Part shown: piece by piece, positions 24,709 to 33,020 of the stretch
How positions within the stretch are numbered: the first letter of the stretch is position 1
Layout: each line of letters opens with the position of its first letter
Assembly: GCA_009908855.1 (NCBI GenBank)
Contig: JAAAOM010000006.1
Span: 1 to 39,557 of the forward strand
Length of the DNA stretch: 39,557 nucleotides
Direction: 5' to 3'
Origin: Bacteroidota bacterium
GTDB lineage: Bacteria > Bacteroidota > Bacteroidia > Bacteroidales > JAAAOM01
The notes under the pieces: generated by a model
Database searches by the model: none
What the model was told of the DNA's origin: nothing
What the model saw: only the letters and a program-made list of their open reading frames with translations
Made by a program: the position numbers and the translations under genes

Positions 24709-25389
24709 ATGTGGCTCCATGATTTTATACAGCTCATATACCCGCAGATTTGTCCGGTTTGTTTAAATTCATTGGCAAAAAATGAAAATCAGCTATGTAC
24801 AGCCTGTTTATTTTCACTCCCGCGCACTGCCTTTCACGGGTTGTCATCGAATGCACTGGAGGAATCGTTTTGGGGGCGTTTGCCTGTCAAACACGGAACA
24901 GCATTTTTATTTTTTGAAAAGAAAAACAGGACACAGCAAATTCTGCATGAGATTAAATACCGTAATAACAGAGAATTAGGTATTTACATGGGCCGTCTGT
25001 TTGCATCTGAGCTTCGGGGGAGCTCGTTCGATACCGTAGATGGCATTGTTCCTGTTCCCCTGCATCCGAAAAAGTTGCATCAACGAGGATATAATCAGGC
25101 TGAATTAATAGCAAACGGGATGGGTGATGTGATGAATAAACCGGTATACAATAATTTGTTGGTAAGAAATATATATACCACCAGTCAAACCAGGCAGGGG
25201 CGATACGAGCGTTGGGAAAACATGGAAGAGGCATTTGCCTTAAACGAGCAAATGCGGGTACAACAAAAGCATTTATTATTGGTGGATGATGTAATTACCA
25301 CCGGTGCAACCCTGGAAGCAGCAGGACAACACATTGCCGCAGGTGATAACAGTATTAGTGTTGCTTCCCTGGCATATACCTATCTATAA
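24709..25389 (+). CDS. ComF family phosphoribosyltransferase-like protein
   Basis: The 226-residue protein has an N-terminal zinc-finger-like Cys set (CPVCLNS and CTACLFS, about 15-37), then the ComF core: FFEKKNRTQQILHEIKYRNN, IVPVPLHPKKLHQRGYNQAEL, and the PRPP-loop LLLVDDVITTGATLEA near 186-201. ComF proteins are linked to DNA uptake and processing. The gene follows osmC by 12 nt and its last bases overlap the convergent SPOR gene by 6. Confidence 0.92.
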   Translation: MWLHDFIQLIYPQICPVCLNSLAKNENQLCTACLFSLPRTAFHGLSSNALEESFWGRLPVKHGTAFLFFEKKNRTQQILHEIKYRNNRELGIYMGRLFASELRGSSFDTVDGIVPVPLHPKKLHQRGYNQAELIANGMGDVMNKPVYNNLLVRNIYTTSQTRQGRYERWENMEEAFALNEQMRVQQKHLLLVDDVITTGATLEAAGQHIAAGDNSISVASLAYTYL

Positions 25390-26043
25390 ACTAAAGTATC
25401 CCACCACAAAACAGTCCGGGAATATTTCCTCAATATGCCCTTTCAATTTGTCGGCTTCTGATTTATCTGTAAAATCGCCGATCAGGATACGGTATTTATA
25501 ATCATGCTCTTTCAGCACCTGGATAATCACTTTTTCATTCACCTGATTACGTGCATCATCGGCAGCTTTTAGCAGGTTGCTTTTTTCGGTATAACTCCCG
25601 ATTTGCACGCCATATCCTTTTGGAATGATTTGTTTGGCATCAAGGAGAAAGAAGTACGGTTCAACATATTTTTCAGGTGCTTCAATTTTATCATGTCCCA
25701 GGTATTCCACCCGAACAGATGTTTGGTTATCCATATTTAAAGCGGTCCAGGCACTATCCGACAAGCCGATAATGGCATTTTGTGTGAAGGGCCCGCGATG
25801 AATTACTTTTACAACGATTTCCTGATTGTTTTCTGTATTGGTAACACGCATTACCGACCCAAAAGGTAATGTAAAATGTGAGGCTGTCATTGAACCCGGT
25901 TGATAGGCCAATCCTGAATGGGTAACCTGATTAGTGAGTTCTTTTTTTAACTTTACGGCCTGACCGGTTTCCTCGTACATGATTTGTGCAAAACCACAGC
26001 GCAAAGAAAACAACAGCAGCAATACCGGTAATAATTTAAACAT
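25384..26043 (-). CDS. Exported RlpA-like protein with SPOR domain
   Basis: The start is set at the ATG at 26043 (219 residues), where a signal peptide begins (cleavage near CGFAQ); the frame extends to 26289 but that part would cover the crtI start. The middle (about 40-115) resembles the double-psi beta-barrel of RlpA: SGLAYQPGSMTASHFTLPFGSVM, VTNTENNQEIVVKVIHRGPF and IIGLSDSAW. The C-terminal 75 residues fit a SPOR domain (YGVQIGSYTEKSNLLKAADDA, YKYRILIGDF), which binds denuded peptidoglycan. The canonical RlpA catalytic residues are not clearly kept, so it may bind rather than cleave glycan. Confidence 0.75.
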   Translation of the reverse strand: MFKLLPVLLLLFSLRCGFAQIMYEETGQAVKLKKELTNQVTHSGLAYQPGSMTASHFTLPFGSVMRVTNTENNQEIVVKVIHRGPFTQNAIIGLSDSAWTALNMDNQTSVRVEYLGHDKIEAPEKYVEPYFFLLDAKQIIPKGYGVQIGSYTEKSNLLKAADDARNQVNEKVIIQVLKEHDYKYRILIGDFTDKSEADKLKGHIEEIFPDCFVVGYFSL

Positions 26044-26103
26044 TTCGTAATATCTAAAAGTTTTAGTAATTATGAAGGAGCCAAGATATTCTAAAATTGC
26101 TAT

Positions 26104-27570
26104 ATGAACAAATCGGCTGTTATAATCGGTGCAGGCATTGGCGGATTGGCCGCTGCACTGCGACTGAGGCATCAGGGATATGATGTATGCATTGTTGAAC
26201 AAAATAATTATGCCGGGGGCAAGATGGGCGAAATTACGCAGGATGGTTACCGGTTTGACGCCGGCCCTTCGTTGTTTACAATGCCTCACCTGGTTGAAGA
26301 ACTTTTTGCATTGTTTGACAAAAAAATTTCCAATTATCTTCAGTACGAAAAACTGGATGTTTTATGTCAGTATTTTTATCCGGATGGCATGCATATTAAA
26401 GCATTTGCGGATGCTGAAAGGTTAGCACAAGAAGTTGAGCAAAAAACAGGCCTGCCCGGAAAAAAAATAGAGCGTTATTTAAAATCATGTGAAATTATTT
26501 ATTACCTGGTGGGTGATATTTTTCTGGCTCGTTCCTTTCATCGGGCAAGTACGTTCCTTTCAAAAACATTTTTAAAAGCATTCATTAATTGGTATAAACT
26601 CGATCCTTTACGAACATTGCATCAGGCCAACCAAAAACAATTGCAAGAGCCTCATTTGGTGCAATTGTTTAATCGTTACGCAACTTATAACGGTTCCAAT
26701 CCTTATCGTACACCAGCTACCTTAAAAGTCATTGCCCACCTGGAGCATCAATTGGGAGCCTATTTTCCAACCAATGGTATGTATGGAATTGCAAAAGCGC
26801 TTCAACAACTGGCCATTGATGTTGGTGTTGAAATACATTTAAATGCCGGCGTACAAGAAATTGTTAAACAAAATAATGAGGTAAAGGGAATAAACATCAG
26901 CAATACATTTGTGGAGGCCGACTTGGTTGTGAGCAATGCAGATATTGTACCCACCTATAAAATGTTGAATCAAAAACTCCCCAAAGCCATTTTGAAATAT
27001 GAACGGTCCACCTCTGCGCTGGTTTTCTACTGGGGTATTAATCGGCAATTTGATCAGTTGGATTTGCACAATATTTTGTTCGCTGAAAACTATAAAGCTG
27101 AATTTGAAGCTTTATTTGACACCAAATCAATTTACCCGGATCCTACTGTTTATATTTTTATCAGTTCCAAAAAAGTTCCGAGCGATGCACCAAGGGGTTG
27201 CGAGAACTGGTTTACCATGATTAACGTGCCGGAGAATATTGGCCAGGACTGGGATGCTTTTATTGAGAAATCGCGCAACAATATTCAGCAAAAGATCAAT
27301 ACTATGCTGGATGTAAAAATTGAGAACCATATTGTTTCCGAATCTATTTTGGATCCCCGATCACTGGAAGCCAAAACCTCTTCTTTTCATGGCAGTTTAT
27401 ACGGCAGCAGCTCCAATGGAAAATGGGCTGCTTTTTCACGGCATGCCAATTTTAGCAAGCAATACAACAATTTGTATTTTGTAGGCGGCTCAGTGCATCC
27501 TGGAGGAGGAATACCGTTGTGCCTGAATTCGGCGAAAATTGTGTCGGATATGATTCGTGACTCAAATTAA
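26104..27570 (+). CDS. CrtI-type phytoene desaturase family oxidoreductase
   Basis: The 488-residue flavoprotein has the N-terminal dinucleotide motif VIIGAGIGGLAAALRL (6-21), CIVEQNNYAGGKMGEI and FDAGPSLFTMPHLVEELF. The C-terminal signature FVGGSVHPGGGIPLCLNSAKIV is typical of carotenoid desaturases and isomerases. It inserts double bonds in, or modifies, a C40 or C30 carotenoid at the membrane. No phytoene synthase or other carotenoid gene is adjacent. The stop overlaps the convergent lipoprotein's stop by 4 nt. Confidence 0.88.
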   Translation: MNKSAVIIGAGIGGLAAALRLRHQGYDVCIVEQNNYAGGKMGEITQDGYRFDAGPSLFTMPHLVEELFALFDKKISNYLQYEKLDVLCQYFYPDGMHIKAFADAERLAQEVEQKTGLPGKKIERYLKSCEIIYYLVGDIFLARSFHRASTFLSKTFLKAFINWYKLDPLRTLHQANQKQLQEPHLVQLFNRYATYNGSNPYRTPATLKVIAHLEHQLGAYFPTNGMYGIAKALQQLAIDVGVEIHLNAGVQEIVKQNNEVKGINISNTFVEADLVVSNADIVPTYKMLNQKLPKAILKYERSTSALVFYWGINRQFDQLDLHNILFAENYKAEFEALFDTKSIYPDPTVYIFISSKKVPSDAPRGCENWFTMINVPENIGQDWDAFIEKSRNNIQQKINTMLDVKIENHIVSESILDPRSLEAKTSSFHGSLYGSSSNGKWAAFSRHANFSKQYNNLYFVGGSVHPGGGIPLCLNSAKIVSDMIRDSN

Positions 27571-29147
27571 TCACATGCTCCCTCAATTTCATCCACATTT
27601 GTTTCAACTTCCATCATTTGGTCAATGATAGTTGAACCGCGTACTGTAAAATCTACGTAATCATCTCCAATTTCTGTTACCACACCGCCAAACCGGTTGG
27701 TAAACAGCTGAAAACGAATTTCATTGCCTTTCAGGGGTTCGCCATCCCCATCAATACCCTGAAGTCTGAGTACCTTGGTAAAAGGTACGGTTACATTTTT
27801 AATAATCTGCACGGCATCGTATACTTTCACTGCTGATTGCGGAGACAACTCAAGCGAGCGTTCACGCGATATTTCTACTTCATTGGTTTCCGACTCCTCC
27901 CAGGTATTGGTGGTGGTGTTGGTTTCGGAAGTTGTATAAGAATAGCCCGCAGTTACCTCGAAGTTGTAGGAAGCACCGCTTCCAAAAAAGCTGGCTTCAA
28001 CTTCAACGCCGGCAGTCACCTCTACCGAGGCCTCATGACTGGTAAAAAGTTCCACACTTTCTTCCAATCCGGTTGTAAAAGTAGTGGATCGGGATTCACT
28101 ACGGCCAACTGTTTCCGTTAATATGGCAGGTGAGCAATTCCGCAGGGTGGCGTTATAGGCGAATTCAAGCTGAGCCGGAGGTAAAATAGGCTGGTCAAAT
28201 GAAGTACCACGGTTGATTATTGACCAGGTAATATCGGCGCTTATCAGCCGAAACCGGGTAAAATCAGATGCTGTTCCTTCAACAAAATTAATGGAATTTG
28301 AATAACCCATACCATCATCTACCTCTTTGTAATAATTACCGGATTTGTTCTTGAGTTTTACCCAACCTCCTTCGTCGGGTTCAACAATCATTATGTGGTT
28401 GTCTGTGATTTCATCAGTTCCTGCAAACAATGTTGATTGTTGCATTGGGTAGTTGCCCAGCGCAGCACCACCTGTACTGGTTAAATAGTATTCGTTGGTA
28501 TCGCCATCCGGCACAGGATGAAAATTAAACTCTTGGTAAACATCTCCTTCAGAGATGTATTCGGCTGTTCCTACACCTCTCGGATAGGGAGGAAAACCTG
28601 TTACAATTACAGGGTATGTAGTGACTACATTACCTGATGTTTCAGCCTGTATTAAATAGGTGGCATTGGGGTTTAAAACCGGTGCCGGAGAAATGTAAGG
28701 TAGCTCCGTATCAATTGATAACGGCGTGTTGGATGCATCCACAGGTTGATTGGTGATCATTTCATTAGCCAGTTCTTCATCGGAACTATTCATTACAACA
28801 ATGGAAACTGTAACACCCTTCGCAAAGTCCTCTCGGATAGCATTATCGAGGTTATTATTATCAATTCTTAAAATGGCGGTGTTGGTGCCTGAATTTACAT
28901 TTATATCGCTTGAATAGCCAGCATAATTACCTTCAAATTCAACAGATACTTTTAATGGTGAATATCCTTTTTTGGCAATTGGCCGGACATCAACAACCAG
29001 TCCAATAGTACCGCTGTCAACTGCCAATGCAGGGTTTAAGGTGTCAAGTTCGGTTTGTCCACCGGTATTATTATCTTTTTTACAGGATGTACTTGATATT
29101 ACTATCAGGCAACCAATTAAGAAGATTAGCAAAGGTTGTTTTTTCAT
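27567..29147 (-). CDS. Lipoprotein with aerolysin/ETX-MTX2-like pore-forming module
   Basis: The start ATG is at 29147 (526 residues) because a well-formed promoter box overlaps the longer frame at 29163-29170. The lipobox is STSCKK (Cys about 22). Residues about 170-310 form a beta-rich domain with WVKLKNKSGNYYKEV, possibly trefoil-like. From about 340 to 490 there are alternating Ser/Thr strands: RSESRSTTFTTGLEES, VEVEASFFGSGASYNF, TAGYSYTTSETNTTT, then SPQSAVKVYDAVQ. This pattern is typical of the membrane-inserting hairpin and flanking strands of aerolysin-type beta-pore toxins. A target, or a non-toxic structural role, cannot be read. No immunity or secretion gene is nearby. Confidence 0.6.
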   Translation of the reverse strand: MKKQPLLIFLIGCLIVISSTSCKKDNNTGGQTELDTLNPALAVDSGTIGLVVDVRPIAKKGYSPLKVSVEFEGNYAGYSSDINVNSGTNTAILRIDNNNLDNAIREDFAKGVTVSIVVMNSSDEELANEMITNQPVDASNTPLSIDTELPYISPAPVLNPNATYLIQAETSGNVVTTYPVIVTGFPPYPRGVGTAEYISEGDVYQEFNFHPVPDGDTNEYYLTSTGGAALGNYPMQQSTLFAGTDEITDNHIMIVEPDEGGWVKLKNKSGNYYKEVDDGMGYSNSINFVEGTASDFTRFRLISADITWSIINRGTSFDQPILPPAQLEFAYNATLRNCSPAILTETVGRSESRSTTFTTGLEESVELFTSHEASVEVTAGVEVEASFFGSGASYNFEVTAGYSYTTSETNTTTNTWEESETNEVEISRERSLELSPQSAVKVYDAVQIIKNVTVPFTKVLRLQGIDGDGEPLKGNEIRFQLFTNRFGGVVTEIGDDYVDFTVRGSTIIDQMMEVETNVDEIEGACD

Positions 29148-29162
29148 GACGTGAATTTTAAA

Positions 29163-29193
29163 CAAAGCTATTGTGAAAACGCCGGATTATCAA
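29163..29193 (-). promoter_or_regulatory. Bacteroidota-type promoter of the aerolysin-like lipoprotein
   Basis: On the minus strand TTG (29193-29191) is followed by exactly 20 nt and TAGCTTTG (29170-29163), a full match to TTG-N19-21-TAnnTTTG. Transcription would start near 29159, about 12 nt before the ATG at 29147, which excludes the longer reading-frame start. Confidence 0.7.
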
Positions 29194-29421
29194 TCATAAA
29201 ATGCTATTTAGAAGTTATTTGAACTTATGGAAACAATTTCGCTGAAGACGTTGTAAATTGTGGTTTTGGAATGGAATGACTGAAAATGTGATTAGAATAT
29301 CATCGAATGCAATCATGTTTCTCAAGTGGATAGTGATGGGACTCGGAAATATCAATCCGTTGGGATTTACTTTTATAGTATTTCTCAACACCAATTTGCT
29401 GTGATATGCATTTCCATGTAA

Positions 29422-31215
29422 TCATTTCTTTTTCAACTCCCAGGTTTGGTCAATCTCCCAATTTGAGCGTACGTTAATGCTTCCGGGCATGTATTCAACT
29501 TTTTCGGGTTGGGTGTTGGTTTTTAATTCACCTGTATCCCATTGGCCGTTTTCGTTGCGGTCGTATATGGCTTTAAATTCATATTCGCCGGGATGTATGT
29601 ATTGCAGATTAAGCGTTGTATTCTCATTCAGAAAAAACGTTTTGTATGCAATATCGGTGTTAATTTTCAGCATCTGAATGATGGTTGGTTCTGAAATTCC
29701 GTTAATGGTCATATTCAGTTGGCCGTAATATTCCTCTTTCCGAATATTGAATTTATAGGAAATGGTATCATTTGTAACATCGTAAATATCTGTTACAGCG
29801 CCGGGCAACAGCATTAATTCATAGCCATAACCGGGTTTCCATGCTGATGATAATTCAACCCGATCAAGATAATCGGGATTTTCACGTATTGTAAATTCCT
29901 GCATAAACCATAGTGTATCCTCGGCATAACGGAGCAATATGCTGTCGTTTTGTACGTAACGGATGGGTGTTTGGTTAATAATTGGAACGGGTTTGTTTAT
30001 GTCACGTGTATTTGACTTACCGCCCACATTTAACGTAAGTACGGGTTTACTTTCCGCTTTGGGCTCTTCCTTCTTGTTGCGTTGTTTTTTACTGCGTTCA
30101 AAGTGAAATAAACTAATGGTGTCAGTCAATCGGGAAAAAGTATCACTTTCAGCCTGGGCATAATAGGATAGTTCGGTAACCAGGGTATCATTGTTATAGA
30201 TGGTACTATCGGTGATCCAATAGGTAATGGTGTCGGCAGTAGGATTAATATCTTCAATAAACCAATTGGTGTCGGTTATGTGATTAAGCAGTCGTACCTT
30301 AATTTCTTCGGGATGAGGTTTCTTAAAAATAAGCTGAAAATACTTTTTCTCATCGCGTTTGGTTTGTGAAAGCAATTGTCGTTCGCGGTTTTCCTCAAAA
30401 ATATACATTTTAACCTGTAAGGCATATTCCAGGTCATAATCCGGCCTGAGCGTATCCTTCATTAAGGAATCGGCGGTGGTTTGGGCAATTGAATCGATGA
30501 TAGACGAGTCCGGTTTGGGAAATGATTCGGGGTGCAGGTAAAAGGAGGAATCGAGAAATGCAATTTTCTCTCCACTGGCATCGTACATAAATGATTTATT
30601 ATTATCGGTAAGCGCATAGATAGCATATTCGCCGGTTTGCAAGTAGGGCACGCTAAAATATCCGTTTTCATCAGCCTGTCCCACATAATGTGGCCGTTGT
30701 GTTAAAACGGCCGTGTCCGATAAATTTTTATAAAGCAGGATTTTTATTTTCTCCTCTTTAGGAAGCGGTTCAAGATCAAACGCATTCACCACACGACCGG
30801 TTACAGCCATTGAATCGATATAGGAACCGGTTGAGAATACATAAATAAAATTGGGAAGCAAATTGCCTTCTCTGAAATCTTCAATGGCATTTCCGAAATT
30901 AAAGCTGTAGGTTGTGTTTTCCTGCAGCGTGTCCAACAATTTAATGTCTATTGTTTTGTTGCGGAGTTCGATTTCAGGTCTGTATTCCAAAGGAGGGGAG
31001 ACTATTAATTCCTGATGAATACTTTGTAACTGAATAAATTCATCGAAGGTAATTTCTATTTTTCCCGGATCGGTATTTACTGATCCCAACGGCGGATTCG
31101 ATTCAACATGCCTTGGCGGTGTTTCATCCTTTGCACCACCCGACAGCGTGCCTGTTTTCGCACATCCTGAAATTATTAATATGGAAAAAACATATAATAA
31201 ATGATTCTTTAACAT
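29422..31215 (-). CDS. SbsA Ig-like domain lipoprotein
   Basis: The 597-residue protein has a lipobox ILIISGCAK (Cys about 18), then GGAKDETPPRHVESNPPLGSV and the Big_5/SbsA Ig-like pattern KIEITFDEFIQL, YSFNFGNAIEDF and NFIYVFSTG (about 30-135). A carboxypeptidase-like beta-sandwich segment (VTGRVVNAFDLEPLP and YAIYALTDNNKS) follows. Long beta-rich regions end with YEFKAIYDRNENGQWDTGEL. It is a probable surface or periplasmic lipoprotein of unknown role, common in Bacteroidota. It is divergent from lgt, whose product lipidates proteins of this kind. Confidence 0.8.
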   Translation of the reverse strand: MLKNHLLYVFSILIISGCAKTGTLSGGAKDETPPRHVESNPPLGSVNTDPGKIEITFDEFIQLQSIHQELIVSPPLEYRPEIELRNKTIDIKLLDTLQENTTYSFNFGNAIEDFREGNLLPNFIYVFSTGSYIDSMAVTGRVVNAFDLEPLPKEEKIKILLYKNLSDTAVLTQRPHYVGQADENGYFSVPYLQTGEYAIYALTDNNKSFMYDASGEKIAFLDSSFYLHPESFPKPDSSIIDSIAQTTADSLMKDTLRPDYDLEYALQVKMYIFEENRERQLLSQTKRDEKKYFQLIFKKPHPEEIKVRLLNHITDTNWFIEDINPTADTITYWITDSTIYNNDTLVTELSYYAQAESDTFSRLTDTISLFHFERSKKQRNKKEEPKAESKPVLTLNVGGKSNTRDINKPVPIINQTPIRYVQNDSILLRYAEDTLWFMQEFTIRENPDYLDRVELSSAWKPGYGYELMLLPGAVTDIYDVTNDTISYKFNIRKEEYYGQLNMTINGISEPTIIQMLKINTDIAYKTFFLNENTTLNLQYIHPGEYEFKAIYDRNENGQWDTGELKTNTQPEKVEYMPGSINVRSNWEIDQTWELKKK

Positions 31216-31234
31216 GTATGAAGTATTATTGCTG

Positions 31235-31326
31235 CAAACATAAAAAGTTTAAAATTATTTTAAACCTGCTCAAATAAATAATAGATGAACAACTTATTTT
31301 AAATCATAATTGATTTATTAGCTTTG
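31235..31326. promoter_or_regulatory. Divergent promoter region with 19-bp palindrome
   Basis: A minus-strand TATGTTTG (31242-31235) and a plus-strand TAGCTTTG (31319-31326) both match TAnnTTTG and point to the Ig-like lipoprotein and lgt respectively; -33 elements are weak for both. Between them, GTTTAAAAT-T-ATTTTAAAC (31247-31265) is a perfect 9-1-9 palindrome, 4 nt upstream of the minus-strand box, and could be an operator. AT-rich palindromes occur by chance more easily than GC-rich ones. Confidence 0.4.
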
Positions 31327-31351
31327 TAATGCATATTTTAAAATTTATAAA

Positions 31352-32197
31352 ATGATATTAAACTACATCACCTGGGATGTTAAACCACAAATAATTGATT
31401 TTGGTTCTTTTGAAATAAGGTGGTATAGCGTTTTATTTGCTGCTGGGTTTGTACTGGGGTATGTCATACTCTCCAGGATATTTAAAAAAGAAGGACTAAG
31501 CATTGAGATACTTGATAAGTTTACCATTTATGTGGTTGTTGGAACCATTGTGGGTGCGCGCTTAGGGCATTGTTTATTTTATGAGCCCGAATATTACCTG
31601 CAAAACCCGTTGGAAATGATACTGCCCGTCAAATTTGATCCGTTCAGGATTACAGGTTTTCAGGGATTGGCAAGTCATGGCGGTGCCATAGGTATTATGC
31701 TGGCGTTGTACTTTTTTGCCCGAAAATACAAAAAACACTATCTGTGGGTATTAGATCGAATGGCTATAGTAACCGCTTTAGGAGGGGCTTTTATCAGACT
31801 GGGTAACTTAATGAATTCTGAAATATATGGTGAACAAACCAGCCTGCCCTGGGGTTTCAAATTTATGCGCGAACGTTTTTATGGTGTGCCTGCTGAAGAA
31901 ATTGTTCCCAAACATCCAACCCAATTATACGAAGCCATTTCATACCTGATTGTTTTTTTCCTTTTGCGTTACCTGTATTATAAAAACGATGGCAAAGTAA
32001 AACATGGTTTGCTGATCGGAACATTTATGATAACAGTATTTACAGCACGGTTTTTTATTGAGTTTATCAAGGAAAATCAGGTGGCATTTGAAAGCGGAAT
32101 GATACTGAATATGGGACAATGGTTGAGTATACCGTTTGTGTTATCGGGGTTGTTTATATTATATTATTCGTCAAGGCAAAAAACAGATATGGCCTGA
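31352..32197 (+). CDS. lgt: Prolipoprotein diacylglyceryl transferase
   Basis: The 281-residue inner-membrane enzyme moves diacylglycerol from phosphatidylglycerol to the lipobox Cys of prolipoproteins. The Lgt features are the early IRWYSVLFAAGFVLGYVIL, FQGLASHGGAIGIML, the signature FIRLGNLMNSEIYG (about 148-161) with the Arg-x-Gly-Asn core, KHPTQLYEA, and ARFFIEFIKENQ near the end. Seven TM segments are expected. The window encodes at least four putative lipoproteins that it would process. Confidence 0.95.
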   Translation: MILNYITWDVKPQIIDFGSFEIRWYSVLFAAGFVLGYVILSRIFKKEGLSIEILDKFTIYVVVGTIVGARLGHCLFYEPEYYLQNPLEMILPVKFDPFRITGFQGLASHGGAIGIMLALYFFARKYKKHYLWVLDRMAIVTALGGAFIRLGNLMNSEIYGEQTSLPWGFKFMRERFYGVPAEEIVPKHPTQLYEAISYLIVFFLLRYLYYKNDGKVKHGLLIGTFMITVFTARFFIEFIKENQVAFESGMILNMGQWLSIPFVLSGLFILYYSSRQKTDMA

Positions 32198-32284
32198 TTT
32201 ATTTAACATTTCTGACCTTTAATTGTTAAAGACCTGATATATTTTTTATACCTCGTTGGGATGCGTGGTTAAAAATACCAGCTT

Positions 32285-32809
32285 ATGCCTGAAGCTAAAC
32301 AACAAAAAATCGGGATAATATTTGGTTCATCCACCGGTAATTCAGAAAATGTAGCAATATTGTTGCAGCAGTCCTTTACCGGTTTCGAGATTGAATTATG
32401 GGATGCTGCGCACGCCAATCCCAATATTATTGAACAATATGACATGATCATTTTTGGCGTTTCAACATGGGGCATTGGGGATATACAGGAGGACCTGACT
32501 GAATTTATTGATGCCGTGGATGTGGATGAATTATCCCGGAAAACCATTGCTCTTTACGGACTGGGAGACCAGGGGACATACCGCGAATCTTTCGTGGATG
32601 CGTTAGGTAAAATTTATCACCTGTTAAATAAGATGAATTGCAGGATAATTGGCAAATGTTCGGATGAAGGATATCAGTTCGACCAGTCCGAGGCGTTAGT
32701 AAATGGCGAATTTGTAGGGCTGGTGATTGATGAAGATGTACAACCCGGACTGACCAAAGAGCGAGTTAAAAATTGGGTTGAACAGTTGAAGAATGAGCTC
32801 AATGAGTAG
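32285..32809 (+). CDS. fldA: Flavodoxin (long-chain type)
   Basis: The 174-residue protein has the FMN phosphate loop FGSSTGNSENVA (12-23), the aromatic loop FGVSTWGIGDIQEDL (about 56-70) and ALYGLGDQGTYRESFVDALG (about 94-113). The last is followed by the extra loop of long-chain flavodoxins (GEFVGLVIDED). It is a cytoplasmic low-potential electron carrier, often induced under iron limitation. Encoded as a separate unit 87 nt after lgt. Confidence 0.93.
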   Translation: MPEAKQQKIGIIFGSSTGNSENVAILLQQSFTGFEIELWDAAHANPNIIEQYDMIIFGVSTWGIGDIQEDLTEFIDAVDVDELSRKTIALYGLGDQGTYRESFVDALGKIYHLLNKMNCRIIGKCSDEGYQFDQSEALVNGEFVGLVIDEDVQPGLTKERVKNWVEQLKNELNE

Positions 32810-33020
32810 TATGGCCGATTTAACACAACGGGGAATTACCCGGAAAAGATTCGTTTACCTGACCAAAATACAGGCCCTAAATAAGAATCACAATCCCCTT
32901 TGAAGGTAGGGTTCTACGGCTTAACTAATGCGATGCCAGGAGATCTCCACCTGTATGTTAGAGAAGAAAGTTGCCCGGGTTATTCTAATAAGATATCTGC
33001 GAAAAATTGGAATTAAAATA

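Noticed and set aside
25990-26289. N-terminal extension of the SPOR protein over the crtI start
   Set aside because: The signal peptide starts at 26043. The upstream part has no family similarity and would overlap the divergent crtI gene.
32811-32903. 30-codon ORF starting 1 nt after the flavodoxin stop (begins MADLTQRGI)
   Set aside because: Too short, with no recognisable motif or family. The close position alone does not establish a gene.
32891-32911. CCCCTTTGAAGG...GGG segment resembling the GC-rich DUF559-associated repeats
   Set aside because: Similarity to the arms at 13-43 and 429-459 is weak and the hairpin is imperfect, so I cannot call it a remnant.
32939-32948. GGAGATCTCC palindrome upstream of pepC as an operator
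   Set aside because: A single 10-bp palindrome with no promoter boxes positioned around it; chance is likely.
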